Shown piece after piece: positions 1-7,404 of a stretch of DNA of 14,843 bases; position 1 is the stretch's first letter; the number at the start of each line of letters is the position of its first letter. Below the pieces are notes generated by a model. The model was not told where the DNA came from. It did no database searches and saw only the letters and a program-made list of their open reading frames with translations. This DNA is from DATJBC01 sp035515515 (lineage in GTDB: Bacteria; Actinomycetota; Acidimicrobiia; Acidimicrobiales; UBA8190), in contig DATJBC010000142.1 of the NCBI GenBank assembly GCA_035515515.1, positions 1-14,843 of the forward strand. The letters run 5' to 3'. Made by a program: the position numbers and the translations under genes.

Positions 1-1539
1 CCGCTGCTGTTGCCCGGGGCCCAGCTCCTGGACGGCTCGGTGCGGGCCAAGAAGGCCGTCACCGAGGCACCCGCCACGGCCAACCTGGTCCACCTGGTGC
101 TCCAGGGGTTCGACGGGCTGCCGGTGGCGGGCAGCCGGTGGTTCGGCACCTTTCCTTATGTGCGCAGCGCCGCCTACGTGGGGGTGGTGGCGCTCGTGCT
201 GGGCGCCGTGGGGGTCGCCGCCGCCTGGCGCCGACGCGCCCGTCTGCCTGAGGCGGGGCCCTTCGTCGTGGTCGCCGTGGTCTGCGGGGCGGTGCTGTTC
301 GTGCCGCCCGTGCTGTCGCTCGTGACGGCCGTGCCGGGGGTGCGCGCCGTCAACTGGGCGCGCGCCCTGCTGCCCCTGGGCTTCGCCCTGGCCGTGCTGG
401 CCGGGGTGGGGGCCGACGCCGTGGCGCGCGCCTGGGACGAGCGGTGGGTCCGGCGCACGACGGCGGGCGGCTTCGCCCTCGCCGCGCTCGGTTTGGCGGC
501 GACGTGGCTCTTGGGGCGGGGCGGCCTGCCCGCCGCCGAGGGCTCCATCCGCGCCCACAGCTTCCTGTGGCCCGGCCTGGCCACCGCGGGGGGCCTCGGG
601 GCGGTGGCGCTGGCCGCCCGCGGTGCCGGCCGGCGGCGGGGCGGGGAGGGGGCGCGGCGCAGCCTGGGCGCCTGGACGGCGGCGGCGGCGCTGGTGGCGG
701 AGGCCGCCCTGCTGTGGGGGGCCAGCGCCCACTTGCTGTCGTCGAGCGCCAGCGCCCTCGCCCCCACGCCCGCCGAGCGGGCGCTGGCCCGGACCGTGGG
801 CGGCGGCCTCGTGGGCCTGGGGGAGAACGCCTGCTTCACCGGGCGCCAGCTGGGCGTCCCGCCCGACGTCAACGCGGCCTTCGGGCTGAGCGAGCTGGCC
901 GTCTACGACCCCCTCCTGCCCCGGGCCCTGCTCTCGTCGTGGCAGACGGCCACGGGCGTCACCGGCGCGCCGCCGGCGTCGGAGGCCGTGCCCTTCTCCT
1001 TGTTCTGCCCGGCGGTGGACTCGGTGTCGGTGGCCCGCCGCTACGGCGTCGCCTACGTCCTCGAGCCCCGCGGCGTCGGGGGCCCGGCCGGCACCACCTT
1101 CGTGGGGGACGTGGGGGACGAGGGCCTCTACCGCGTCCCCGGCGCGGCGCGCGCCACGCTGGTGGACGCGCCCGCCGCCGGCGCCCTCCCGGCCGAGGAC
1201 GCCCCGGGGTCGCCCGTGCGCGTGAGTTCCCCCGAGCCGACCACGTGGCGCCTGCGCACCGACGCGCCGGGGCCGGCGGTGCTGCGCCTCCGGGTGACGG
1301 CCGTGCCGGGGTGGTCGGCCACCGTCGACGGCCGCCCCCTGCCGCTCGAGCGCTACGCGGGGGTCATGCTCCAGGCGCGCCTGGGCCCGGGGCCCCACGC
1401 CGTGGTCCTGCAGTACCGGCCGGTCGCCTTCGTGGCCGGGATCTGGGTGGCGGGCGCGACGGCGGTGGTGCTGGGCGCCGCCCTGGCCCTCGACTGGCGC
1501 CTGCACCGGCGGGCGGGCGCCCGCCCGGCGCGCCGGTGA
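1..1539 (+). CDS. YfhO-family membrane protein, 5'-truncated (copy 1)
   Basis: The reading frame is open from base 1, so the N-terminus lies outside the window; 512 residues are visible. The first visible residues (PLLLPGAQL) align with residue 268 onward of the next gene, so about 267 residues are missing. Seen: several hydrophobic membrane segments, then a large probably extracytoplasmic region (SSSASALAPTPAE, VYDPLLP, YGVAYVLEP), a beta-rich C-terminal part (PGWSATVDGRPLPLERYAGVML) and a final membrane helix with a basic tail. The PGW-x3-VDG and GxHxVxxxYRP pattern is typical of the YfhO family, GT-C-fold proteins that in Firmicutes transfer sugars from polyprenyl phosphate to envelope polymers. 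Its stop overlaps the next start (GTGA), indicating translational coupling. The substrate is unknown. An internal TTG at base 10 is not the real start. Confidence 0.88.
   Translation, partial: PLLLPGAQLLDGSVRAKKAVTEAPATANLVHLVLQGFDGLPVAGSRWFGTFPYVRSAAYVGVVALVLGAVGVAAAWRRRARLPEAGPFVVVAVVCGAVLFVPPVLSLVTAVPGVRAVNWARALLPLGFALAVLAGVGADAVARAWDERWVRRTTAGGFALAALGLAATWLLGRGGLPAAEGSIRAHSFLWPGLATAGGLGAVALAARGAGRRRGGEGARRSLGAWTAAAALVAEAALLWGASAHLLSSSASALAPTPAERALARTVGGGLVGLGENACFTGRQLGVPPDVNAAFGLSELAVYDPLLPRALLSSWQTATGVTGAPPASEAVPFSLFCPAVDSVSVARRYGVAYVLEPRGVGGPAGTTFVGDVGDEGLYRVPGAARATLVDAPAAGALPAEDAPGSPVRVSSPEPTTWRLRTDAPGPAVLRLRVTAVPGWSATVDGRPLPLERYAGVMLQARLGPGPHAVVLQYRPVAFVAGIWVAGATAVVLGAALALDWRLHRRAGARPARR
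736..777 (+). repeat. Near-identical DNA tract shared with copy 2 (member A)
   Basis: These 42 bases in copy 1 match 3060-3101 in copy 2 with a single mismatch (G versus C). They encode LSSS-[A/P]-SALAPTPAE just before the extracytoplasmic domain. Flanking sequence is clearly more diverged, so this is either a strongly constrained segment or a recombination/conversion tract. Confidence 0.75.
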
Positions 1540-3857
1540 GCGCACCCACGTCGACGGTGTCGTCCACGCGCCGCCAGCACGCCCTCGGCCTGGCCTGGGT
1601 GCTGGCCGCCGCGGGCGCGCTGGTGGGCCCCGCCCTGGCCCACGGGTCGTTCCTCGGCCCCATCGACTGGCTGTCGCGCTACGGCCTGTCGCACCAGCAC
1701 GGCGTGGTGGTGCACAACCGCCAGGTCTTCGACCAGGTGACCGAGATGATCCCCTGGTCGACCCTGGGCTGGACCCAGGTGCACGCCGGCCACCTCCCGC
1801 TGTGGAACCCCTACAGCGGGCTGGGCATGCCGCTGGCGTTCAACTGGCAGGCGGCGTCGTTCAGCGTCCCCGTGCTGGCCGGCTACCTGGCCCCGGTGCA
1901 CCTCGCCTACACCGTCGAGGTCCTCGTGGTGCTCGTCATCGCGGGCACGGGCACCTACGTACTCGCCCGCATGCTGGGCCTGGGCGCCCTGGGGTGCGCC
2001 ATGGCGGCCACGGTCTTCGAGCTGAGCGGGCCCTTCGTGGCCTGGCTGGGGTGGCCCGTGGCGTGGGTGATGGCCTGGACGGGCTGGCTCTTCGCCGCCG
2101 CCCTGGCCGTGCTGCGGGGACGCCGGCGGGCGCGCGCCGTGGCCCTGTACGCCCTGGCCCTGGCGGCCACCGTGTACGCCGGCCAGCCCGACACCGTGGT
2201 GCTCGTGGGCCTGGCCCTGGCCTCCTACGTGGCCGGGGCCCTCGTCCTGCGGGCCGGGCTCGGGGCGCCGGGCCCCGTGCGCCGCCCCCTCGTCGACCTC
2301 GTGGTGGGCACGGTGGCCGGCGCCGCCCTGTCGGCGCCGCTGTTGCTGCCCGGGCTGCAGCTGGCCTCGGGCTCGGTGCGCGCCGGCAAGGGCCAGAGCC
2401 ACGTGCTGGCCGCCTCGGACCTCGTCCACGTGATCGTGCAGGGCTTCGACGGCTGGCCGCTGGCGGGCAGCGTGTGGTTCGGCCCCTCGTTCTTCATGCG
2501 CACCGCCGCCTACGTCGGCGTCATCGGGATCGCCCTCGCCGTGGTGGGGGGCATCGGCGCGGTGCGCGCCCGGCGCGAGCGGCCCGACACGGCGCCCCTC
2601 GTGGTCGTGGCCGTGGTGGGGGCGGCGGTGGCCTTCGTCCCCGTGGTCCTCTCGGCCCTGGTGGCCCTGCCCGCCATCGGCCCCATCACGTGGAACCGGG
2701 CGCTGCTCCCCATGGCCTTCGGCCTGGCCCTGCTGGCCGGCGCGGGCCTCGACGACCTGGCGCGTCGCCACGACGGCGTGGCCCGGCGCGCCGCCCAGGT
2801 CGCCTTGGCCGCCCTCGGCGTGGCGCTGCTGGCGGTGTGGGCCTTCGGGCGGGGGCACCTCCCCCCGGCGGAGGCGGCCATCCGCAGCCACAGCTTCGGG
2901 TGGCCCGCGCTGGCCGTGCTGGGCGGGCTGGGCGCGGTGTCGGTGCCCCCGCGGCGCGCCGGGCACGGCGCGCCGGCGCGCCGGTGGGCGCGCGGGTGGG
3001 CGGGCGGGCTGCTCCTCGCCGCCGAGACGGCCCTGCTCGTCGGGGCGGGCGCGCCCCTGCTGTCGTCGAGCCCCAGCGCCCTCGCCCCCACGCCCGCCGA
3101 GGCCCGGCTGGCCCGCCTGGTGGGGGACGCGCTGGTGGGCTTCGGCAACAACGGGTGCTTCACCTTCGACCAGGTGGGCATCGTCCCCGACGCCAACGCC
3201 GCCTTCGGGGTCGCCGAGATGGCCGTCTACGACCCCGTCTTACCCACGGCCTACGGCACCTCCTGGCGCGGCGCCACCGGGGCGAGCGGCGGGCCGGTGG
3301 TGGGGCCGGGCGTGCCCTTCTCGCTGTTCTGCCCGGCCGTGGACTCGGCGCGCGTGGCGCGCCGCTACGGCGTGGCCTACGTCCTGGAGACCCCCGGCGC
3401 CCCCGGGCCGCCCGGCACCCTGCGGGTGGCCACGGTGGGGGGCGAGGGCCTGTACCGGGTGCCCGGCGTGGCCCGGGCCACGCTCGTGCCCGGCGGGGGC
3501 GGGGGGTGGCCGGGGCTCGACGCGCCGGGGGCGCCGGTGGCGGTCACCCATCCCGACCCGGCGACGTGGCGGATGGTGACCGACGGCGCCGGGCCGGCGG
3601 TGCTGCGGCTGCGGCTCACCGACGTGCCCGGGTGGCAGGCCACCGTCGACGGCCGGCCGCTGGCGCTGGCTCCCTACGCCGGGGTCATGCTCCAGGCCAA
3701 GGTGCCCGCCGGCCGGCACGTGGTGGTGGCCCGCTACCGGCCGGCGCGCTTGGAGCTGGGGCTGGTGCTCGCCGCCGTGGGCGCCGGGGCGCTGGTGTGC
3801 GCCGTGGCCGCCGAGGGCCTCCGCCGGCGGCGGCGGCCGGTCACGCCGGCGGGCTGA
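1536..3857 (+). CDS. YfhO-family polytopic membrane protein (copy 2), probable GT-C glycosyltransferase
   Basis: The full-length protein has 773 residues. The start is the GTG of a GTGA overlap with the previous gene; upstream in-frame codons belong to that gene's shadow. Residues 16-40 form the first membrane segment. An extracytoplasmic loop follows with D44, D66 (FDQ) and the motif WNPYSGLGMPLAFNWQ at 90-105, characteristic of YfhO-type proteins; an acidic residue in this first loop is a candidate catalytic site, as is usual for GT-C folds. Many further hydrophobic helices follow, then an extracytoplasmic region with C541 and C599, a C-terminal beta domain (PGWQATVDGRPL) and a last helix. 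Inferred role: transfer of a lipid-linked sugar onto an envelope polymer. It is a paralogue of its two family members in the window, and its 3' end overlaps the convergent gene by 17 bp. Confidence 0.88.
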   Translation: MSAPTSTVSSTRRQHALGLAWVLAAAGALVGPALAHGSFLGPIDWLSRYGLSHQHGVVVHNRQVFDQVTEMIPWSTLGWTQVHAGHLPLWNPYSGLGMPLAFNWQAASFSVPVLAGYLAPVHLAYTVEVLVVLVIAGTGTYVLARMLGLGALGCAMAATVFELSGPFVAWLGWPVAWVMAWTGWLFAAALAVLRGRRRARAVALYALALAATVYAGQPDTVVLVGLALASYVAGALVLRAGLGAPGPVRRPLVDLVVGTVAGAALSAPLLLPGLQLASGSVRAGKGQSHVLAASDLVHVIVQGFDGWPLAGSVWFGPSFFMRTAAYVGVIGIALAVVGGIGAVRARRERPDTAPLVVVAVVGAAVAFVPVVLSALVALPAIGPITWNRALLPMAFGLALLAGAGLDDLARRHDGVARRAAQVALAALGVALLAVWAFGRGHLPPAEAAIRSHSFGWPALAVLGGLGAVSVPPRRAGHGAPARRWARGWAGGLLLAAETALLVGAGAPLLSSSPSALAPTPAEARLARLVGDALVGFGNNGCFTFDQVGIVPDANAAFGVAEMAVYDPVLPTAYGTSWRGATGASGGPVVGPGVPFSLFCPAVDSARVARRYGVAYVLETPGAPGPPGTLRVATVGGEGLYRVPGVARATLVPGGGGGWPGLDAPGAPVAVTHPDPATWRMVTDGAGPAVLRLRLTDVPGWQATVDGRPLALAPYAGVMLQAKVPAGRHVVVARYRPARLELGLVLAAVGAGALVCAVAAEGLRRRRRPVTPAG
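3060..3101 (+). repeat. Near-identical DNA tract shared with copy 1 (member B)
   Basis: This is the partner of 736-777, with 41 of 42 bases identical. It occupies the equivalent position in the paralogous protein, in the same reading frame. Confidence 0.75.
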
Positions 3858-4731
3858 GCGAGCGGAGGTCCACGGGGTCCTCGACCAGCCCGTGGCGCGG
3901 CACCCACCACTCCAGCGGGACGTTGTGGGTCTCGAGGAGGCTGCGCCACTCCCCGTGCAGGGCGGCGTCGTCGTTGCGGCCCAGCCCCCGCCAGTGCTTG
4001 CCCGACTCGTCGGGGAGCTCCGACACGCCCAGCGCGGCGCTGCCCTGGCGCACCTTGCGCACGAACTGGGCCTCGGAGCGGTAGGGGAAGTGCCGGACCT
4101 CGAGGCCCCGGGCCCGGCGCCCCCGGCGGCGCACGCCGTGGTTGCCCTGGTCGAGCCGGGCGCGCCCGTCCGCCCGGAACACCACCTTGTGGAGGCGGTT
4201 GGGGTCGGCCTTGCGCCACCGCAGCCGCGTCACCGGGTCGGGGTCGGCCGGGTCGTCGCCCGCCGTGGGCACGTGGTTGAACACCGGCGCCTGCACCACG
4301 GCCGCCTCGCACCCCTCGAGCCAGCGCGCCAGCGTCGTCCCCGGCGCCAGCCAGATCTCGTCGGCGTCGAAGGGCAGCACCCACCCGGCGCCGGCGCGCG
4401 CCGCGGCGCGCGCCAGGAGCGTCATCTTCTCGGCCTGGTAGTAGGCGACCAGCCGGTCGGCGAGGACCGTCACCGGCAGGGTGCGGGCGAGGCGGGCGAG
4501 GACCTCGGCCGTGCCGTCGCTGGACAGGTTGTCGGCCACCACCACGCGCTCGACGCCCTGGGCGACGAGGTTCCTGACCGTGGTCTCGATGATGTCGACC
4601 TCGTCGCGCACGAGGCCCACGGCCCACACGCCCCCGGCGCCGCGCAGCCCCTCGGGCAGCGGCTCGAGGTTGCGCCGCGCGGCCCGCAGGTGGCGGGCCC
4701 GGCGCCGCCTCCCCCTGAGGCCCTCGCTCAC
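3841..4731 (-). CDS. GT2-type glycosyltransferase (Glyco_tranf_2_4-like)
   Basis: This is a soluble 296-residue protein without a signal peptide or membrane helix. Residues 36-80 form a nucleotide-sugar-binding half-Rossmann fold: VRDEVDIIETTVRNLVAQG, then VVVADNLSSDGT. The DxD-type metal site is FDADE at 121-125. A basic segment (WRKADPNRLHKVVFR) and RHFPYRSEAQFVRK follow, as in the GT2 subgroup often annotated 'glycosyltransferase family 2 protein' with Glyco_tranf_2_4 or GT92-like hits. It presumably acts in the cytoplasm, moving a sugar from an NDP donor to a glycan or lipid acceptor; the sugar is unknown. The GTG start at 4731 has no Shine-Dalgarno but lies 7 nt after a TAGCCT hexamer, consistent with a leaderless transcript. 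The 3' end overlaps the convergent YfhO gene by 17 bp. Confidence 0.85.
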   Translation of the reverse strand: MSEGLRGRRRRARHLRAARRNLEPLPEGLRGAGGVWAVGLVRDEVDIIETTVRNLVAQGVERVVVADNLSSDGTAEVLARLARTLPVTVLADRLVAYYQAEKMTLLARAAARAGAGWVLPFDADEIWLAPGTTLARWLEGCEAAVVQAPVFNHVPTAGDDPADPDPVTRLRWRKADPNRLHKVVFRADGRARLDQGNHGVRRRGRRARGLEVRHFPYRSEAQFVRKVRQGSAALGVSELPDESGKHWRGLGRNDDAALHGEWRSLLETHNVPLEWWVPRHGLVEDPVDLRSLSPPA

Positions 4732-4738
4732 ACGCGCC

Positions 4739-4744
4739 AGGCTA
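4739..4744 (-). promoter_or_regulatory. Candidate -10 hexamer TAGCCT for the minus-strand glycosyltransferase
   Basis: On the minus strand TAGCCT is followed by 7 nt and then the GTG start at 4731, the geometry expected of a leaderless actinobacterial gene (TANNNT then the start codon at +1). No convincing -35 box is visible. This is inferred from spacing only. Confidence 0.4.
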
Positions 4745-4784
4745 ACCGGCGGGCCGGGCGCAACTGCTGGTCAGCACGCCAAAC

Positions 4785-4790
4785 TACGAT
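4785..4790 (+). promoter_or_regulatory. Candidate -10 hexamer TACGAT for the sulfotransferase
   Basis: TACGAT lies in the short divergent region and overlaps the upstream in-frame ATG (4789-4791). The next ATG, at 4801, begins 10 nt after the hexamer, so a transcript starting near 4797-4801 would have almost no leader. No -35 match was found. This box, together with the minus-strand hexamer, would make 4732-4800 a compact divergent promoter region. Confidence 0.35.
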
Positions 4791-4800
4791 GCGACGGGAC

Positions 4801-5721
4801 ATGGCCCTGCCCAACCTCTTCGTCGTGGGGGCGCCCAAGTGCGGCACGACGTCGCTGCACCGCTATCTGGGACAGCACCCGCGCATCGCCATGTCGAGGG
4901 TGAAGGAGCCCAAGTTCTTCCTCACCGACGGCACCCGCCCGGACTTCGCGGGCCCCGGCGACGAGCGCGCCTGCCGGGCCTACGTCGTGGACCGCCAGGC
5001 CTACGAGGCGCTGTTCGAGCCCCCCGGGCCCGGCGGGTACGCGGGCGAGTCCACGCCCTACTACCTGTGGGACCCCGCGGCGGCCCCCCGCATGCGGGCC
5101 CTCGTCCCCGAGGCGCGCCTGGTGGCCGCCCTGCGCGAGCCCACGGCGCGCGCCTATTCCAATTGGTCGGACCTGCGCGAGCAGGGGCGCGAGACGCTCG
5201 ACTTCGCCGCCGCGCTGGCCGCCGAGGACGAGCGCCAGCGGCTCGGCTGGGAGCCCTTCTGGGCGTACCGCTCGCTGGGCCTCTACGGCGAGCAGCTGGC
5301 CCGGCTGCTCGAGGTGTTCCCCCCCGGCCAGGTGAAGGTGGTCCTGGCCGAGGACCTGGCCGACGCCCCCGACCGGGTGCTCGGGGAGATCTTCGCCTTC
5401 CTCGGCCTCGACCCCCTGGAGGGCCCCCTCGCCGAGGAGCGGCGCAACCAGACCATGTACGGCGCCGTCGACCGCCGCAGCCGGCTGGCCGAGACCCTCT
5501 TCGACCGGGGCCAGCGCCTGCGGCCGGTGGTCCCCCGGCCGCTGCGCCGGCTGGGGCGGGCCGCCGTGCAGCGCCGCCTGCGCGCCCAGGCCACCGCCGG
5601 TGGCCACGGCGTCCGCCTCCGGGAACGCTACGGGGAGCTCTTCGCCCCGGACCGGCGCCGCCTCGAGGCCCTGGGCGTCGACCTGACCCGGTGGGACCGC
5701 GGCGCGCCGGAGGCCCCCTGA
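4801..5721 (+). CDS. PAPS-dependent sulfotransferase
   Basis: This predicted 306-residue cytoplasmic enzyme transfers sulfate from PAPS to a hydroxyl or amino group, most likely on a sugar given the neighbours. The 5'-phosphosulfate-binding loop is GAPKCGTTSLH at residues 10-20, and the 3'-phosphate-binding motif is REPTARAYSNW at 112-122, with R112 and S120 as the phosphate-contacting residues expected in the family. Length and motif spacing fit the bacterial Sulfotransfer_1 / heparan-sulfate-sulfotransferase-like group. An in-frame ATG at 4789 would add MRRD. I prefer 4801 because the core domain starts immediately after it and the upstream ATG overlaps a -10-like box, but neither start has a good Shine-Dalgarno. 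The gene is divergent from the minus-strand glycosyltransferase and is followed by a 157 bp gap. Confidence 0.9.
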   Translation: MALPNLFVVGAPKCGTTSLHRYLGQHPRIAMSRVKEPKFFLTDGTRPDFAGPGDERACRAYVVDRQAYEALFEPPGPGGYAGESTPYYLWDPAAAPRMRALVPEARLVAALREPTARAYSNWSDLREQGRETLDFAAALAAEDERQRLGWEPFWAYRSLGLYGEQLARLLEVFPPGQVKVVLAEDLADAPDRVLGEIFAFLGLDPLEGPLAEERRNQTMYGAVDRRSRLAETLFDRGQRLRPVVPRPLRRLGRAAVQRRLRAQATAGGHGVRLRERYGELFAPDRRRLEALGVDLTRWDRGAPEAP

Positions 5722-5754
5722 CCTCGGCCAATCCTCAAATTTAACGAGGAGGTT

Positions 5755-5769
5755 CCGGTGACCCACCGG
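5755..5769. promoter_or_regulatory. Perfect inverted repeat CCGGTG-ACC-CACCGG
   Basis: Two 6-base arms separated by 3 bases form a perfect dyad directly abutting the TAGGAT hexamer. It could be an operator for a dimeric regulator or an RNA hairpin. It also contains the GTG of the four-codon reading frame at 5758. The exact dyad is observed; its function is inferred. Confidence 0.4.
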
Positions 5770-5772
5770 TAG
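5758..5772 (+). other. Four-codon mini-ORF (MTHR) with consensus Shine-Dalgarno
   Basis: AGGAGG at 5747-5752 sits 5 nt before GTG ACC CAC CGG TAG. This is the best ribosome-binding-site match in the non-coding parts of the window, yet it leads to only four codons. It might be a leader peptide or a remnant of a lost gene, or chance. It cannot be on the same transcript as one started from the TAGGAT box, which would initiate downstream of it. Confidence 0.2.
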
Positions 5773-5775
5773 GAT
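5770..5775 (+). promoter_or_regulatory. Candidate -10 hexamer TAGGAT for the GT2-MT operon
   Basis: TAGGAT matches the TANNNT -10 pattern of high-GC actinobacteria and would give a leader of roughly 95-100 nt before the ATG at 5879. No TTGACA-like -35 box lies at the usual distance. The adjacent dyad at 5755-5769 would overlap the promoter spacer, a common operator position. Confidence 0.3.
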
Positions 5776-5878
5776 CGTTCCAACTGAGCACGGAGGCTCG
5801 GGGTGCGTGGTGTCCCCGGCGCGGGCCGAGGCGACGACGCTCGGGACAGGGTCGTAGGTGCGGGGGGTAGGGGGGCAC

Positions 5879-7342
5879 ATGGCTCGCGGCGCGCAAGGCA
5901 GCGACGAGCGGATCGGCGTGGTCATCGTGGCGTACAACGCCGCCTCGACCCTGGCGGCGGTGCTGGACCGCATCCCCGAGTCGTTCCGGTCCCGGGTGGC
6001 CGAGGTCGTGGTGTGCGACGACGCCAGCAGCGACTGCACCTACACGGTGGGCCTCGAGTACCAGAAGGAGAGCAACCTCCCCCTCACCGTCATCCGCCGC
6101 CCCCAGAACCTCGGCTACGGCGGGAACCAGAAGGCCGCCTACCAGTGGGCCATCGAGCACGACCTCGACATCGTGGTGCTGCTGCACGGCGACGGCCAGT
6201 ACGCCCCGGAGGTCATCGAGGACCTCGTCGAGCCCTTCGCCACCACGGGGTGCGACGCCGTCTTCGGGTCGCGCATGCTGGAGCCCGGCTCGGCGCGCCT
6301 GGGCGGCATGCCGCTGTACAAGTACGTCGGCAACCGCATCCTGAGCAAGATGTCGAACTCCATGGCCGGCATGGAGCTGAGCGAGTGGCACAGCGGGTAC
6401 CGCGCCTATCGCATCGACGCCCTGAAGGACATCCCCTTCGAGTCGAACTCCGACGGGTTCAACTTCGACACCCAGATCATCCTCCAGCTCCAGGAGGCGG
6501 GGAAGTCCATCGTGGAGATCCCCATCCCCACGTACTACGGCGACGAGATCTGCTACGTGAACGGCATGCGCTACGCCAAGGACGTCACCCGCGACGTCCT
6601 GCGCTACCGCCTCCAGAAGATGGGCTTCGGCGAGGGCGAGATGGCCTTCGCCGAGGAGGGCTACGAGCTCAAGCTCACGAGCTCGTCCTCACACGGCAAG
6701 CTGCTGTCGTGGCTGACCGAGGAGAGCCCCAAGCGGGTGCTCGACCTCGGGTGCTCCGACGGGCGCATGGGCGAGCTGCTGCGCCTGGCGGGCCACACCG
6801 TCGTGGGTGTGGACGCCGTCAAGCTCGACGGCGCCGGGGCCCGGCTCGACGCCTTCGTCGAGGCCGACCTGAACCAGGGGATCCCCGCCGAGGCGGGCCG
6901 CGACTTCGACGTCGTGCTCGGCGCGGACGTCCTCGAGCACCTCATCGACCCCACCAAGATGCTGGCGCAGATGCACGAGGTGCTGGCCCCCGGGGGGGTG
7001 GTCATGGTGAGCGTCCCCAACATCGGCCACTGGTACCCCCGCCTGCGCATCATGACGGGCCGCTTCGACTACGAGCGGCGGGGCGTGTTCGACGCCGGGC
7101 ACCTGCGCTTCTTCAACCGCCGCAACATCGAGCGCATGGCCAAGGCCGCCGGGCTGCGGGTGCGGCGCCGCGCCATCACCGGCCTCCCCGTCGTCGCCCT
7201 GGAGCGGGGCGGCCCCGCGCCCAAGTGGCTGATCGGCCTGCTGGGGGCGGCGGACCGCGCCGGCATGGCCATCGCGCCCAACCTCTTCGCCTACCAGCTC
7301 GTCTTCGAGTTCGAGCCGGCGGCGAAGTCCCGGGCCCGGTGA
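5879..7342 (+). CDS. Bifunctional GT2 glycosyltransferase / class I SAM methyltransferase
   Basis: This 487-residue soluble fusion starts with a DPM1/DPG-synthase-like GT2 domain (about residues 11-245): VVIVAYNAASTLAAVLD, CDDASSD at 47-52, NLGYGGNQKAAYQWA, the metal-site equivalent HGDGQY at 103-108, and HSGYRAYR at 171-178. The second half (about 280-440) is a class I methyltransferase with SAM loop VLDLGCSDG at 287-295, VGVD at 309-312, LGADVLEHL at 347-355 and LAPGGVVMVSVPN at 369-381. The GT2 half probably loads a sugar onto polyprenyl phosphate; the other half probably methylates a sugar or glycan end. It lacks the C-terminal membrane helices of CsbB. The ATG at 5879 has AGGGGGG 3 nt upstream and is preferred over GTG 5858. 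It heads a four-gene operon; its stop touches an in-frame GTG of the next gene (GTGA). Confidence 0.9.
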   Translation: MARGAQGSDERIGVVIVAYNAASTLAAVLDRIPESFRSRVAEVVVCDDASSDCTYTVGLEYQKESNLPLTVIRRPQNLGYGGNQKAAYQWAIEHDLDIVVLLHGDGQYAPEVIEDLVEPFATTGCDAVFGSRMLEPGSARLGGMPLYKYVGNRILSKMSNSMAGMELSEWHSGYRAYRIDALKDIPFESNSDGFNFDTQIILQLQEAGKSIVEIPIPTYYGDEICYVNGMRYAKDVTRDVLRYRLQKMGFGEGEMAFAEEGYELKLTSSSSHGKLLSWLTEESPKRVLDLGCSDGRMGELLRLAGHTVVGVDAVKLDGAGARLDAFVEADLNQGIPAEAGRDFDVVLGADVLEHLIDPTKMLAQMHEVLAPGGVVMVSVPNIGHWYPRLRIMTGRFDYERRGVFDAGHLRFFNRRNIERMAKAAGLRVRRRAITGLPVVALERGGPAPKWLIGLLGAADRAGMAIAPNLFAYQLVFEFEPAAKSRAR

Positions 7343-7395
7343 CGGCGACCGCCAACGTGGGCGACGCCCACGCACCAGGGGACGACCAAGGCGAC

Positions 7396-7400
7396 AGGAG
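7396..7400 (+). promoter_or_regulatory. Ribosome binding site AGGAG deciding the oxygenase start
   Basis: AGGAG lies 4 nt before GTG at 7405. This favours 7405 over the GTG at 7339, which overlaps the previous stop but has no Shine-Dalgarno and would add 22 low-complexity residues. Confidence 0.55.
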
Positions 7401-7404
7401 CACC

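Larger units (their letters stand above)
5722..5878. other. Intergenic leader region upstream of the main operon
   Basis: This gap of 157 bp holds a short AT-rich patch at 5730-5745 (CAAATTTAAC), unusual for the window, then AGGAGG at 5747-5752, an inverted repeat at 5755-5769 and a TAGGAT hexamer at 5770-5775. CCTCG at 5722-5726 can pair with CGAGG at 5745-5749, but the stem is weak and no U-tract follows, so I do not call a terminator. From 5776 to 5868 I see nothing distinctive. Confidence 0.5.

Noticed and set aside
1353..2966. Long minus-strand open frame opposite YfhO copies 1 and 2
   Set aside because: It has the same antisense composition and straddles two well-supported genes.
5722..5749. 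Possible intrinsic terminator after the sulfotransferase
   Set aside because: The stem is only 5 bp with an 18-base loop and there is no T-run.
5803..5878. Upstream in-frame extension or small ORF from GTG 5803 or GTG 5858
   Set aside because: No ribosome binding site, no domain content, and the ATG at 5879 has a good purine-rich Shine-Dalgarno.
7339..7404. GTG at 7339 as the oxygenase start (GTGA overlap)
   Set aside because: Possible for coupling, but AGGAG before GTG 7405 and the low-complexity character of the extra 22 residues favour 7405.
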